From contig CM037888.1 in the NCBI GenBank assembly GCA_021292165.1, positions 35,297,091 to 35,361,090 of the forward strand: DNA of 64,000 nucleotides, read 5' to 3'. The stretch is from Shinisaurus crocodilurus (taxonomy: Eukaryota > Chordata > Lepidosauria > Squamata > Shinisauridae). Shown here in pieces: positions 1 through 11,845 of the stretch; position 1 is the stretch's first letter, and each line of letters opens with the position of its first letter. The notes beneath the pieces are model-generated. The model was not told the origin of the DNA. It made no database searches and was given only the letters and a program-made list of their open reading frames with translations. The position numbers were made by a program, and so were the translations under genes.

Positions 1-520
1 AGGCAGCAAAGCCAGGACAGGGGGCTTCCTGCGCCCCACGTGGGCCGGCCATGTGGCTCTGCCGGGCCGTGTGCGCGTTGGGCTTGGTGCGTCACAAGCT
101 GTACAGGTTGGGCTGTTCTCTAAATTTGATTATGAACATTGATCAGTTGTGTTCTCCTAATGCAAATCCCTCCTGTCCGACATTTTAGCGGGAAGTAACT
201 TCTGCTCTCCTCATGACGACTGCCTGTGCTCTGCCTGACAGCCTCTCTCCGTGACTCTTGCGTCTGTACACACGCATTGCACATGCTCAGCCCTGCACCT
301 CACTGCTTTGTTCTCATGACTCCTTGCCAGATCAAAATCCAAACGCTGACCAAACACAAAACTCAAAACACAGCATGATGCAAATCACACGACCCTATGC
401 AAAAACAGCCACCTTTGCATAAACGCCGTTTGTGTTTGTTTCTCTGAATTCTCTCTCGAAACTACTCAGACTGGAGTGTGTGTCTCTCCGAAGAGTGTGT
501 CTTTCATCTTTGCCAGGCCT
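1..520. other. Unassigned flank, no gene seen
   Basis: No exon, RNA gene or named repeat was recognised here. The composition is ordinary and the open frames are short and unconvincing. Confidence 0.4.
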
Positions 521-1690
521 GGGGCCGGATCCACACCTGAGGTTTATTACAGTACTGGATCGCTGCCGTGACTTGTGGGGCACTCGACGCACGCACTTTT
601 CAGTGCCGGCCATGCTAGTCCTGTGTAGTTGTTCTTCATTTCTTCCAGAATTTCCCAGACTAGGTTTATCACAGTTTTTCCAGTTATTGTGGTTCACTGT
701 CGCAGTACACGGCCAGTGTGTGCTAAACTTGCGCTGCAGTTGCCCGTCCAAGGTGTGGCCACGAAAGTGTTGTCGCTGGAGTTAGCCAATCGTTTTTGAG
801 GGGCGCGGGGAATGCGGCATCCTGTGCGTCTGGTGGGGAAGAGAGGTGTCCGCCATTTGTTGTCGTGCGGCGGTTCGCCCTCTTCCCCGGGAGATTCTTA
901 ATTGGGGTGTGTGTGTGTAAATGTGCCTGCTCACCTCCACAGCTCCGAAGCTCCGAGTAGGCTGCTTTGGGGGATTGCGTGTTGGTGTTGCTGTTTTTAA
1001 ACAAATTCGCTTGTGCACACATGCGCACCTCCGCATAAGTGGCAGACCAGAAACATGCGTCCCCTGCGTGTGAAAGGCAGTACCTGCAGGATAACCGCCA
1101 TGGAGTTTGAGGGGGGACAGCAGTGAGAGGCTTCTTTCTTTCCCCTTTTTTAAACAGCCACATGGCTGTAAATTAGCCTTTAGATTAGAAGGCATGTCTG
1201 CTCAGAAGTAAATCACATTCTCTCCAGTGCCCTTACTCACATGGATTTAACAGGAACCTTGTGCTCAGGAAACTCAGAACGGGAGGGACACCGCTTTGGG
1301 AAATTGCATTTGGGTGCTGATCCTGCTGGCTTCACCTCGACCCCACGGGAGGGTGGTGGCGGCGGCGGCGGCAGCAGCAGCAGCAGTATCCTTCTCCTTC
1401 TTCTTTGTGAGGGAAAGAGCTTTTTCCTTTCTTTTTTTAAAAAGATTACTCCTGCGCTCGTTCGCACCTGCGCAGGGACGGCGAAGCAAAAAAACAAAAC
1501 AAAAAAAAAAAAAAACCCCAAAAAGCCCCTTTCAAGGAAATGCCCAGTTCTACCGCTACGGAGTTAGGCGTGGGGTGGCAAACCGGGATGAGTGCAGTTC
1601 ATTTGACGAGGGCGTGCCCTGTGAGGAGTGACTGCGGAACGTGAATCTAGCAGACCCGTTCTAATTTGACGATAGACAGTGTAATGTGCC
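521..1690 (+). repeat. Unnamed TIR-type interspersed repeat, copy A
   Basis: This stretch is similar in the same order and orientation to 53062-55143. Shared blocks include TTACAGTACTGGATCGC near the left end, CACTTTTCAGTGCCGG, GCTCAGAAGTAAATCACATT, a trinucleotide (GGC/GCA)n block, TTTTTAAAAAG, and GGCAAACCGGGATGA near the right end. The ends resemble inverted repeats: GGGGCCGGATCCACAC on the left, and a reversed end with GCACATTACACTG on the right. That suggests a non-autonomous DNA transposon, but the superfamily is unresolved and no convincing target-site duplication was found. It has no long coding frame of its own. Confidence 0.55.
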
Positions 1691-2458
1691 TCCCCCCCCC
1701 CCGCCCATTTACCGTTCTCTTCCAAGCCTTTTCACCAACCTTGGCTGTGCCTCTCCCAGAACAAGAAGAGGAGGGAGAGAAGAGAGGAGGGGGCAGACAG
1801 CTAAAGCTCCAGGCCTGATCTGCGGGAGGCCCGATATTCACATTAGCAAATCTGGAATCCAAAGGCATCCCAGGTGGAAGACGAAGCCATCAACCTCGAG
1901 TCATCCATGGGGTGTGCGTCCGTGACCTAAATGTGTGCCTGTTTTCCTCTTCGCACCAGCATGGCTACTGGTGGAGAGGAGTAGCTTCCTTGTGCTGACA
2001 GCCTGCAGAGAGGGGAGAAACGTCTGCCTTTGCTCACTGCCACCGCTCCAGCGCGGCGGAGGGAATTTGCTGCTGCTGCTGTTGTCTTGGCTTCAGCTGG
2101 CCAATAAAGCCCAGGGAACGTCTGGCAATTGTCAGTGTCGGCGGCAGGCCTCCCAGACCATGTCATTCCCAGCGAAAGACAAGATAGGAACGTCGTTATT
2201 TCAGCTTCAGAACTGACAGGTGTACAAGGCAAAAAAATGTTGGCATGCAAAGGTTGCAAACATGTCTGCTGTAGGCAGAGCTCGAGGAACCTTCGAGCCC
2301 CAGTGGGGGACGTTACACACACGACACACCCCACATGTTTCAGCAGCCCTGTGGCTGGCTTCTCACTCCCAACTCACCCCAGGAATTGGGGCCATCACAC
2401 TGGGCATCTCCCTGCCTTTTATACACTTTATACACTAGCATTTCCCAGTTCACAAGGG
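1691..2458. other. Unassigned spacer, no gene seen
   Basis: A C-tract near 1689-1701 and a purine-rich patch around 1765-1795 are visible. No exon or named repeat was recognised. Confidence 0.35.
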
Positions 2459-2635
2459 ATCACAGAATCATAGAAAAGTAGAGTTGGAAGGGGCCTACAA
2501 GGCCATCAAGTCCAACCCCCTGCGCAACATAGGAATCCAAGTCAAAGCATCCCTGACAGATGGCTGTCCAGCTGCACCTTGAATGCCTCCAGTATGGGCA
2601 CCGCCATCCTCATGGTGGGATCAGAAACCCAGCAT
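2459..2635 (-). mobile_element. CR1 LINE 3' end fragment
   Basis: Read on the minus strand, this has the conserved CR1 tail (GGTTGGACTTGATGGCC, then CTTCCAACTCTACTTTTC and the terminal TCTATGATTCT octamer motif). Upstream lies the end of the C-terminal reading frame. The match stops near 2635, so only the last 170 bases or so are present, as expected for a severely 5'-truncated copy. Confidence 0.85.
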
Positions 2636-2784
2636 GAGGATGACAGTGCCCATGCTGACAATGTCCATACCCAGCCGTGCAGTGGAGAGAGGCAGGACGA
2701 CTGAACAATGGCCCACAACAGTGGGCTGGAGACGCCATTCCAACCGTAGGGAAAGGTGAGACAACTCGTGCTCAAAAATGTCTC

Positions 2785-3446
2785 TGTGGAGAAAGCCCAA
2801 CGCAGGTCCACACACACACACACACACACGTTTTTCGCCCAAGGGAGGGGGCAAGGAAGGGGGGATGAAGTCATCGGAGAGGTAGCAGACGGACCATCGT
2901 CCCCAACAAAGGAGGGTCTCGGTGGAGATCCACAAAACCAAGGAAGGGCCATCAAGGATCATCAAGCTATCAGGGCAGTCTCAAAGAGCTGCAGAGTACC
3001 AGTACGTCATCTTCTTCCCGGGGCAGGAATAAGCCCACCTGAACGAAGGTGGCAGGCATAAGCCCCCCACCTGACCTGGAGGGCGGGGAGAGCGGGAACA
3101 CAGGGGTAGAAAACCCCTCTCCCTTCTTAGGGTTGTTGGGAACCACGGGTACGCCAGGGCCAGATCCACCTTAAAGCAAGCAGTCCGGGTACACCATTCT
3201 CTCTTTTTTTTTTTTAATATTTTATTTATTTTTCAAATAAATATTTTTTTGTGTTGACAGTATAGTATTCCTGAAGAGCTGCTAGTTCCGTTCTGTATTA
3301 TTGTATAAACAAATAAAGCCTTATTTGGTCATTTAAAGGGCTGTGGTTTTCCTCTTATACGTGGGAGGTGATTGCCGGCGTTTATACAGGCTGTATCTCA
3401 TTGCCGGTTAACCCTATAATTGCCAAACTCACGCTGATCCTTCACA
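2785..3446 (+). mobile_element. Solo LTR of an LTR retrotransposon, 5-bp TSD
   Basis: The element runs from TGTGGAGAAAGC to GATCCTTCACA, giving TG...CA ends with short inverted TGTG/CACA termini. It is flanked by a perfect 5-base duplication GTCTC (2780-2784 and 3447-3451). A polyadenylation signal sits in AACAAATAAAGCC near 3309. A second copy of the same family lies in the opposite orientation at 55389-56158, also with a perfect 5-base duplication. No internal retroelement region lies on either side, so this is a solo LTR. It contains a CA repeat at 2809-2829 and an L1-like poly(T)/A+T tail at about 3202-3255. The 5-base TSD fits Gypsy-type or retroviral LTR elements; the class is unresolved. 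Confidence 0.8.
3202..3255 (-). repeat. Short L1-like 3' tail inside the LTR
   Basis: A poly(T) run followed by TTAATATTTTATTTATTTTT matches the start of the minus-strand L1 at 57519. It is probably a very short L1 3'-end insertion into the LTR. The fragment is too short to be certain. Confidence 0.4.
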
Positions 3447-3832
3447 GTCTCCCTTCTTGTGTTTTGTGCCACACTCCCAGTTCTGAGTACTGTTGATTTT
3501 AAAGAAGTAGGTAGGGTGTTTGTTTGTTTGTTTGTTACAAGAAAGAGTGTAAAATATTGAATTTGGCAAGTTGATCTCTTTCCATTATTGCCTTAATGTT
3601 TTTATGAGCAAGACATATTTTGTACAAACGCACCTCAAATTTAAAAGTTAAAAAAACAAAATACGGTAGGACATTTCAGATTTTGAAAATTCGATGACTC
3701 GGATTGATATGAAGTTCTAAGGGAAAGCAAAGAAGAAGCAGGCGAACATATTTACTAGCTGGTTTCAAAGGCCAAGAGCAGAGCCAAGATCTGGAGACTT
3801 ATCACAGCCACACGCCCCAAACAAGCCAAATA

Positions 3833-4084
3833 CAGGCAGTCCCCAGGTTACGAATGAGTTCTGTTCTTAAGAACGACTTTAAGTTGAATTTTCATGCAAG
3901 TCGGAACAGCATAGCGTTCTATACATTAAAATCGGCATTTACGCAAATTGCGTACATTACGCAAATTGCGTAGTATACTACGCTATGTACTCTACGTAAA
4001 CGACGTAGCGCCGTGGAACCCAGAAGTCCGTTCTTAAGTATGGGTTGTCTGTAAGTCGGACGTCCTTAACTCGAGGACTGCCTG
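3833..4084. mobile_element. Tigger-like (Tc1/mariner) MITE
   Basis: This 252-base element has inverted ends CAGGCAGTCCCCAGGTTA on the left and, read inward from the right, CAGGCAGTCCTCGAGTTA. It is flanked by the TA dinucleotide on both sides (3831-3832 and 4085-4086), as expected for Tc1/mariner/pogo elements. It has no coding capacity. Its centre holds short palindromes built from ACGCAAATTGCGTA and TAGTATACTACGC. Confidence 0.8.
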
Positions 4085-4114
4085 TATAGATTTGTGGATA
4101 TTGTCCCTATAGAC

Positions 4115-4213
4115 CAGGGCTCTCCCACCTTGGGTCCCCAGATGTTGCTTGACTACAGCTCCCAGAATCCCTTGCCATTAGCCATGCTGGGAGCTGTAGG
4201 CCAGCAACATCTG
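4115..4213. mobile_element. Old foldback hAT-like MITE, partly eroded
   Basis: The left arm CCTTGGGTCCCCAGATGTTG is followed by GACTACAGCTCCCAGAATCC, and the right half is an imperfect reverse complement (GGGAGCTGTAGGCCAGCAACATCTG region). It resembles the foldback family at 6382 but is more diverged. The outer right end is lost at the CA microsatellite at 4216-4239. Confidence 0.6.
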
Positions 4214-4215
4214 CT

Positions 4216-4239
4216 ACACACACACACACACACACACAC
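4216..4239. repeat. (CA)n microsatellite
   Basis: Twelve or so uninterrupted CA units directly follow the foldback MITE. Confidence 0.9.
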
Positions 4240-6381
4240 TGCCCCTTGAGTCCAGTCCAGGAATTACACAACAGTCACTCAGCTATATGCAAGTCAGGCA
4301 GACATTTCCTTTTTGGCCAGGATGTCTGGGCTCCAGAGAAGTTCTCCAGGAGCATCTGAATCTTTCCTCTCCAAAAGTCAAAGCTTATAGCACTTTAATT
4401 AGCAACATCTTTCTACCGTATCTGAGTTGCTATTAGTGCAAATCAATAAACACCTCATATTCCCAGAAAGGCTGCCTTGGTGCCTCTCCAAAGCACTTGT
4501 TTGTCTAATTGTCACTCCGCCGCTGCATTTCCGATCTTAAAGCAAGCAATTCCAGCCAAGTAACTGATGAATCACTCAAATTAAATAGAAACTATTGAGC
4601 ACAGATTGAACGTATTTAGATAATGCTCATATTGAATGGTAGCAGGTTAGATCATCTTTCTCAGAAATTGATGCTCTGCTGCAGGAAGAGCATTTGATTG
4701 ATGACCAAAGAAAGGGTTCAGGTTTGTACAGGAGCATCAGTCTGGCCTCTCAGCTCATCACCTTGGAAGACCAGCAGCAGCTTAGTCCAATGGGGATTTC
4801 AACCCAACAAGCCAGTTACTGCCACCAGATTCTTTTAACTCAATGATCCCACAAGTTACTGAAAATGACTAGATCACGAGTATGTGGTTCCAACACTAAC
4901 AAATACCTTCTAACCGAAGGTATAGAATTCAAGACATTGGGATTCCTTCAGAAGTGTCAACATGCAAGGCTCAGATGGAAGCAGTGCAGCTCAGATCTTG
5001 GTGGCAGGACCTTTGTTTGAACTTACCCTCCTTCTTTGGGGTTCCCCACACTCACTGCTGGATTCCTGACTCTGCCATGACCCTGCCATGCAACCCTCGG
5101 TGGGATGTCTGCAGTCTGGTGCAGGGAGAATAAAGAAACCAGGAGATTGCAAAAGAACAGAGGAGAAGCACCCATCCATCTTGCGCAATACTGTTTCTCA
5201 GGCACGCGGACTTGCAGGTCCTAACACACTACCTTCACCGCAAAGGAGTGGGCAGTTGCCTAAATATTTTTGTGTTATCTGGTGCATCTCCCTCAGTGGG
5301 CTGAGCAACCTGTAATTACAGGCTCTGGTTGTGCATAGTTAGAAGCGGTGACAAAAGATGGATCTGATGAGCAGATGCTTCGTGTTCTTGTTCTCCCTTG
5401 ATGCATAATGCTGCTTACAGACTGTCAGAATGTCTAAATACTTGGCTGGAACACTATGTCCTACCCTGAGCAAGTGGAGAACCCTTGTGATACCTGAACA
5501 TGACCATGTGTCTCCAGGGCTTAATCTTTAAAAAGAAGAGGTGCCAGGGAGTTGAGTCCTTCTCTAGAATCTCTTGCTCCCAATTCCAGAAGTTACCTCG
5601 TAGGAACCTATGGAATTGGTAAAGGCAGGGTATAAATATGATATAAACAAATAAATAAATACATTCTGCCTTGCTACCTTCAGAGAATCATGATTCTTCC
5701 TGAGGCTTGTCAGCGAGCAGGTTCACCAGGGCCTCCCCCCCCCCCCAGACTGCATTCTGCAATCCAAATTCACCCCCACCTCTGCAACAACTACAAGGAG
5801 GCTTTGCTGCATCGGACCCTGAAAGGAAAGGAAAGGAAAAGCCAGAGGGAGGGCTGCCTTTATAGTGCCTTTTCCCCTGCTCTCACTCTGGCACAAGGAG
5901 GATCTCCATCACTTAGTGCTGGTGATTGAAAAATATGATTGTCAGCCTCTACAATTTCCCAGTGACAGCTCAAAAAAGGAAAACAAAAGGGAAACAGCTG
6001 AGCCAGGGACCGCCAGCTCAGCACACCATCAGTTTTAGACTCTCAGCTCCAAAAAGATCTTAATTAACTCTTTTGATGCTCATTCCTTCCTAATGCTGTA
6101 ACAACGGGGAGATGCCTGCAGCCGTAAGTGAGTGATCGCTCTGCTTCTCTGCTGGGTAGGAGAAGAGACACCCCAAACCTTACTCCCGAGTCACCGTTTG
6201 TTGGCCATGCGGTCAAATCTTTACAACATGGTCCTGGGTTTACTCACTGCCACAAGCTGCTGGGCCTGGGCGTGCGGGCGGCGTGCCCGGTGCAGTTCTC
6301 TTCCTCGGAAGGGCAGGGCGGGGCATAATTGGCTCCAGAGTTTCCTGCAAGGGAGGGTCAGTTTCGCATTACCTTTTAAGC
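4240..6381. other. Unassigned 2.1-kb stretch, no gene seen
   Basis: Unique-looking AT-balanced sequence. Near 5610-5665 the motif GGTATAAATATGATATAAAC plus (AAAT)n resembles a LINE/SINE 3' tail. A C-tract lies at about 5737-5748. The short open frames here lack splice signals and recognisable domains, so I call no gene. Confidence 0.35.
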
Positions 6382-6516
6382 CAGTGTTCTCCAACCTTGG
6401 GTCCCCAGATGTTTTTGGCCTACAACTCCCAGCATGCCCCAGCCAGCATAGCTGGCTGGGGCATGCTGGGAGGTGTTGGCCAAAAACATCTGGGGACCCA
6501 AGGTTGGAGAACACTG
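6382..6516. mobile_element. Foldback hAT MITE with 8-bp TSD
   Basis: This 135-base element is almost entirely one inverted repeat. The arm starts CAGTGTTCTCCAACCTTGG and includes CTACAACTCCCAGCATGC, and the second arm repeats it in reverse around AGCATAGCT. It is flanked by a perfect 8-base duplication TTTTAAGC (6374-6381 and 6517-6524). The CAGTG terminus and 8-base TSD fit the hAT superfamily. It has no coding capacity. Further copies with duplications lie at 30326, 30874, 37677 and 41885. Confidence 0.9.
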
Positions 6517-7640
6517 TTTTAAGCGCACAGCCTAATGTCCCGCCTCCTCGGCCTTCCTAGCAAGAGCTTCGGGTCTGTTTCATCAGCCCCCTTTGAAGTT
6601 CTGCCAGCAGCCTGTGTGGGAACCCGTCAGTGAAGTTTGTTTACTGTACTGAAATTTGACGGATTGCTACGACGGGGTCGGGGCATTCCCTGCTCTCTTC
6701 CTAGGCAATGATACTAAACGCACTGATAAAATTCAAACTGAAAATGCAGGCCACTGAGGAAGGACCCCCCACCTACTCAAGGACCCCCACCTAATAGTGT
6801 TGGGGGGACTGCATGGCTCCAGCACTAACTGAAATGGGGGGGATTGTCCTGAGCTCCACCTTTACCAGCACTAGTAAACTCCTTGACCAGTTGGGAGCTT
6901 CCCAGAAGGAAATGGAGGCCCAAGGTGGGAGGAGGAGAAATTCTAGGGCACATCTGGACAGCAACTTCTTGGGATCTCGGGGGCCAACAGGAAATGGGGG
7001 AACTCCCCAGAGGGGGAAGGAAGATGTGGAGTGGCAGAGACAAGCCTACGAGTAGATATTTTATGACGGGCGGTCTGAGGAACACGCTCGTCAATGCAAA
7101 ACAGCAAAAAAACTAACCACAGACAGTATGACATTTTAATAAAATGAATGTGATCATCATTTATTACTCGTTTAATCAACCCGTGTGTGCCACTTACCAT
7201 ATCTAAAAACAGCACCGCAGTGGCTTCCCCTTCATGGGGGGGCTGCGGAAGTCTTGAATTGGGTCCCTCAGCAAACAGGCTTTGGAGCCTGGTCACTTTT
7301 ACGGCCAGAGCAGCCAGTCGCACAAAGCTCTGTAGGACAAGGGCCCCCGCTAGGCCGCAGTGCGGGGGCCCTGAGTGCTGTCAACTCAGCTGACCCCGCA
7401 GCCTGAAGAGGATCAGCCAGCCGCCCAACCTCACGAAGAGGCCCCAGGCCTTATCAAACCCTCCTGTCTGGGCCGGACTGGGCTGGCGGGCTGCGCCACT
7501 CAGTCTCTTCAGGGGCCGCTCCTCCGTATTTGAACGCCAGCCCATCTGCCGTGATGACCTTCTGTGCCACTGGCCTTTGGTTCCAGTTTGGCTGATCTGC
7601 TACCCGCAGCCCATTCAGAACCACATCTCTGGCCCATGTC
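6517..7640. other. Unassigned 1.1-kb stretch, no gene seen
   Basis: No exon or named repeat was recognised. Open frames at 6813-7323 lack domains and splice signals. Confidence 0.35.
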
Positions 7641-8030
7641 ATAGAATCATAGAAAAGTAGAGTTGGAAGGGGCCTACAAGGCCATCGAGTCCAACCCCCT
7701 GCTCAATGCAGGAATCTAGGTCAAAGCATCTCTGACAGATGTCTGTCCAGCTGCACCTTGAATGCCTCCAGAGTGGGAGAGCCCACGACCTCCCTAGGTA
7801 GTTGATTCCATTGTCTTATTGCTCTGACAGTCAGGAAATTTTTCCTGATGTTTAGGTGGAATCTAGGTTCCTGTAACTTGAGCCCATTATTCCGTGTCCT
7901 GCAAACTGGGATGAACGAGAAGAGATCTTTGCCCTCCTCTGTGTGACATCCCTTCAAATACTGGAAGAGTGCGATCATATCTCCCCTCAGTCTCCTCTTC
8001 TGATGGCTAAACATGCCCAGTTCTTTGTGA
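7641..8030 (-). mobile_element. CR1 LINE, 5'-truncated copy
   Basis: The minus strand carries the CR1 octamer tail, 3' UTR and the last 97 codons of the reverse-transcriptase ORF, ending in the typical HLSEML. The conserved segments [20 protein letters not shown] and [15 protein letters not shown] are intact. Beyond 8030 the similarity ends abruptly, consistent with 5' truncation. Confidence 0.9.
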
Positions 8031-9348
8031 CCATCACTGTACCCGTAGCAGACTCAGACTCTGTGACAGCCGAGTGCAAGCGAAGCCCCAGGGCTGTTAA
8101 CTGGCCAGAACTCTGGACAAGGAAGGAGGTCCTCCGCAATGGGACAGAATCCCGCCTGCACATTTTGCTTTGGGTGCTTCCAGACCGAGGGCTCCTACTG
8201 CTACCGATCAAAAGGCATTGTGCCATTTCCCCAACTTTTTCTCCTGAATGGATTCTCTCTGGTTAAAAAAAAAAAAAAAAGACAGAAGAAGTGGTGGGGA
8301 AACACAGGAGAATTATGAGTGAGAGACAACGACGTCTGTCTGGACCCCCTGGAAAATTCTGTGAATGAGGCAAGGCAATGATGCTGCCCTAAAAGCTTCG
8401 TCCGGCCCCCTTTGAATATTCCTGCTGTAGCTGCAGACCTTGGCAGGGGGCACTTGTGCTGACAATGCCCCTTTCCCATCTTTTCCATCACCATCAGGTA
8501 CAGTAGATGAGCTCCATCTGACCCCATGTTGGATACTAACCATAATAATACAAAGACCATCTGACCCATTCACATGACTCCCTCTTCCTGCCACATTCAT
8601 CAGAACCGGGGCTTAATTCTTAAAAGGAAAGATCCCGGTGCTTTCTCCTGCCTGTAGGCCACCCAATCTGCTCTGTCGGCCCTCCTCTCGAGTCCCAGAT
8701 GTGTGGGGTCGGTGGCGTGGCAGCTGATCGGTAATGAGGGAATGGCACGGCGCGTGTGCTTCGAGAAACCAACCCTCCTCTTGACGGTCACATCATAACT
8801 TGAGGGCTGCTGAATAGAAGACAGGTTCCAGGTTCCAGCCCTGGCTTAAACTAGGCCCCAGTCTAGGCCTTCTTGTGCGAGATGAATGGCCCAGACAAGC
8901 CGTTCCAAGATTCTAATTGCAGTTTTGGGATCTTGCGTGGGCTGAAGCATGAAGGATAATCAAGCACAGGTGCATATAATAATTAACACTAATGAGAATT
9001 AATGCCACCCCACCCTACGCATTCTCCCATAGAAGGTCATGCCAGGCTGTGTAATCTCTCCTCCCAACCAACTGCTCCACCCCCGCCCTTTTACTGCCAT
9101 GTAAAACCGACGAGTGATGGATATTGTATCGTGAGCTGGGCAAGTCAGTGCAATTGATCTACAAGGCAACACACAGCCCGGCGGTGGATGGAGAAATGGC
9201 CATGAGGGCTGATAACAGCTGCAGTTTAACTTCCCTGTTCCCTGTTCGCTGCTGAGGGTCCCCTGGAAGGCTGAACTGTAATCATTGGAAGCCACTTTGT
9301 GAGCCCATATTGACTGAAAAACTGGGTTATGTGAATAAATATAATAAA
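8031..9348. other. Unassigned 1.3-kb stretch, no gene seen
   Basis: A poly(A) run at 8265-8280 could be a retroposon tail, but no body was recognised. The end (9290-9348) has a LINE/SINE-like tail, GTGAATAAATATAATAAATC. No exon was recognised. Confidence 0.35.
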
Positions 9349-9830
9349 TCTATAATAATAAAAGCGGGTGTCCGTCCGTCCGTCCATCTATCCATCCATC
9401 TGACCATCACCTCCATAGCTCCAAGAGCATGAAACCGAGTCATGGGAAATTTGGCGTGCATAACAAGGGGACCCCCGCCTAGGGGTATGTGCCTGCAGTG
9501 TCATCTTCAGCCACTAGGGGCAGACTTCCCTAACCAGCACAGAGCTTTGCAGTCCATTCAGTTTGAAGTGGGGAGGGGGGATGGGATTAGTAGCCCAAGG
9601 GACACCAGTATATGTCAGCCCCCTTCCCCTGCTGTGGGGCAGCCCCCCTCAGAGGAATGCAGCGGACAGACCCCTCCCTTAAGGGGGTACAGGGGTGCAC
9701 CAGGCAGGGGCTGTGCCTAAGGGTGCCGGCGGGCATGACTTCACTCAGACCCCGAATGCATCCTGCTCTCTGGCAGCTGCGTAGGGTTGTATACTTGTAT
9801 TTGACTGTTAACCCAACAGTCAAACTGGGG
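9349..9830 (+). mobile_element. Probable Helitron 5' end
   Basis: The stretch begins TCTATAATAATAAAAGCGG directly after an A, like the TCTATATAAAAG start of the Helitron at 46305. A short tandem block of GTCC/ATCC units follows, then CATGAAACCGAGTCATG, analogous in position to the ACATGAAATTTTGAAGG block of the other element. I did not find a 3' hairpin plus CTAG end, so the right boundary is a guess and the copy may be truncated. Confidence 0.45.
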
Positions 9831-11836
9831 AGAAAGCAGTTTAACTAAACCAAGACCATACAGAATGCAAACGTGTTGTATATAGTGCACAGAAACACAT
9901 CAGATCCAGTGCTTAGAGTTCCTCCTGCAACACAACCACCCTGCTCCAAGTGCTAAAATCATTTGCTAATTCCAAAAGCCGTTCAAAAGGATTGGTTGAT
10001 TTCCTCCTCTGCGTTGGCAACTATTTCTTTCAGAAGAGTCTGGCTTGTCATCAGAATACTTCTAAGGAAAAAAAAAAAAACCCACTTAACTCCACACAAC
10101 ATTTTCCAGTGGTGTCTGCAAGCAATTGAACTCCTCTTCTGCAATCTCTAGAAAATATGATCCTTGGCAGGGGGCCAAGCGGCTGCCTCCGCAGAGGCAG
10201 AAGAAGATTAACTCATTAGCAAATACCTTAGACTCCCTTACCGACACTCTCATATCAAGACTCGGGGACCCAGTTCCCCCTTCTGTCAGCGTCTGTGAGG
10301 GATGTCCCTGAAAAGAAATTTCAGACTGGCTGACTGCTCTGTTCATGTCCCCGTTTTGCTTCCCAGGCAAGGAGACTGGGGCAGCAGAGCTGGTGGTTGA
10401 CACACCTTCAGAGCTGAGATCGGAAAGAACATTCCTCACCAGGCCAAACTGGTGACTGGCCTTGAAATGGGCTGCCTTTGAGCACAGCTCCCAACATTTG
10501 CAAGAGGGACCTGTGGGAGCTGGAAATATTGGCCTGGGCTGAACTGATACTGCTGTGGAACATGCACTACCCGTGGTTGCACCTGGACCCCCAATACCTG
10601 TATACAAGTAAACAGATGGAGGACCACTGGTGTCCCAAGACCAAAATGGCCTCAGGCGGGAGATGGCGCTACTGGACTAGATGGATCCAGCGAGACACAT
10701 CTTGGGTCTCCTTTGGGCAATACACAAAAACAGACTTGCCAACTCTTCCTCTTGAGTGGTTGGCTGACTTACCTCCCTTTCAACTACAACTACACTACAC
10801 TCACCTGAGTTTCCAAAGTGTAGCCCCTCCCTCTGACACATGCACCACATGGGGAATCATCCAGCAATGGGAGAAGAACATGGTGAGAATCCTGCTCAAA
10901 GCCTGAGGCAGTAGCAAGAAGCCTCCTCCTGCTGCCTCCAAGAATCGGCCAGATAAATCTCCCCTGCTTCCATTAAACCGATGAGGATGAGTAATGAAGA
11001 GCGAACTCTTTTGCTCTGCTTGCCAGGGCTGGTCACAGCTGACTGCAACAATTTTACAGTTGAGAAGAAAGTTTGGAAGACTTCTCCTGGGTCAGCTGCA
11101 GCTAACCAAATTATTTGCAGCTCACCAATCCTATTTATGCTTCGGAGGCCCCTGTTGAGTTATGACTTCGCTGTTCTGCATGGCTGCTGGGGGGTGGGGG
11201 GGGGGCAGCGGGGAGCCCAGCACATCTGCCCGTGGTGCTCTGGAATCCGAACAGCACAACATGCCAGTTCAAATGCTTAAAGGAGCACAAGAGCTGCTGC
11301 AGCCACTGTTTGTGCAAACACACACTTTGACACCAGCTCAGGCAACTTGGCAGTGAAGGAGCTCTGCTTGCTTTCTCCCCACATCCTCTCCCCCCCGCCC
11401 CCCATCGCTCTTCCATGTAGGCCTAACCCTGTCCCGTCATATACTGTGTTACCCAAGCTCAGCCTCCCCCAGGCTGGTGCCTTCCAAGTGTGTTAGACTA
11501 CAACTCCCGTCAGCCCCCAGATGATGGGGTTCCAGTCAAGCACATCTGGAGGGCAGCTTGAGGGAGGTTGCCCCTAGCTGGCTCCTCGAGAGCCAGGGAC
11601 AGGAAGGCCGAGCCAACTTGGTGGGGAGGGCAGTTCTGTGCACATTTTTGTCAGATGTGAATAGCCCTCCACACTGTCAGTGGTTTTTTTTACCCCCCGC
11701 CCCGCCCCCCAGGGTCACTGCAAAAGGAGGTGGAAATGATCGCTGCATGGTCTCTGCCCCCCTCTAGTCATCCGAGTGGGACAGGGCCGCACGTCACCTC
11801 CTCTGAACTGCCTGTTTGCAAATGCTCTGCTGGTTT
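9831..11836. other. Unassigned 2-kb stretch, no gene seen
   Basis: A poly(A) run lies at about 10068-10080. A diverged GACTACAACTCCCG block at about 11480-11570 resembles the older foldback hAT MITE (compare 4115-4213). G- and C-tracts are at 11188-11206 and 11689-11710. No coding exon was recognised. Confidence 0.35.
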
Positions 11837-11845
11837 TACGGATGT

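Noticed and set aside
6221..6560. Open frames with NLGSPDVFGLQLPACPSQ on both strands
   Set aside because: This peptide recurs wherever the foldback MITE occurs. It is a palindrome translated, not a conserved protein.
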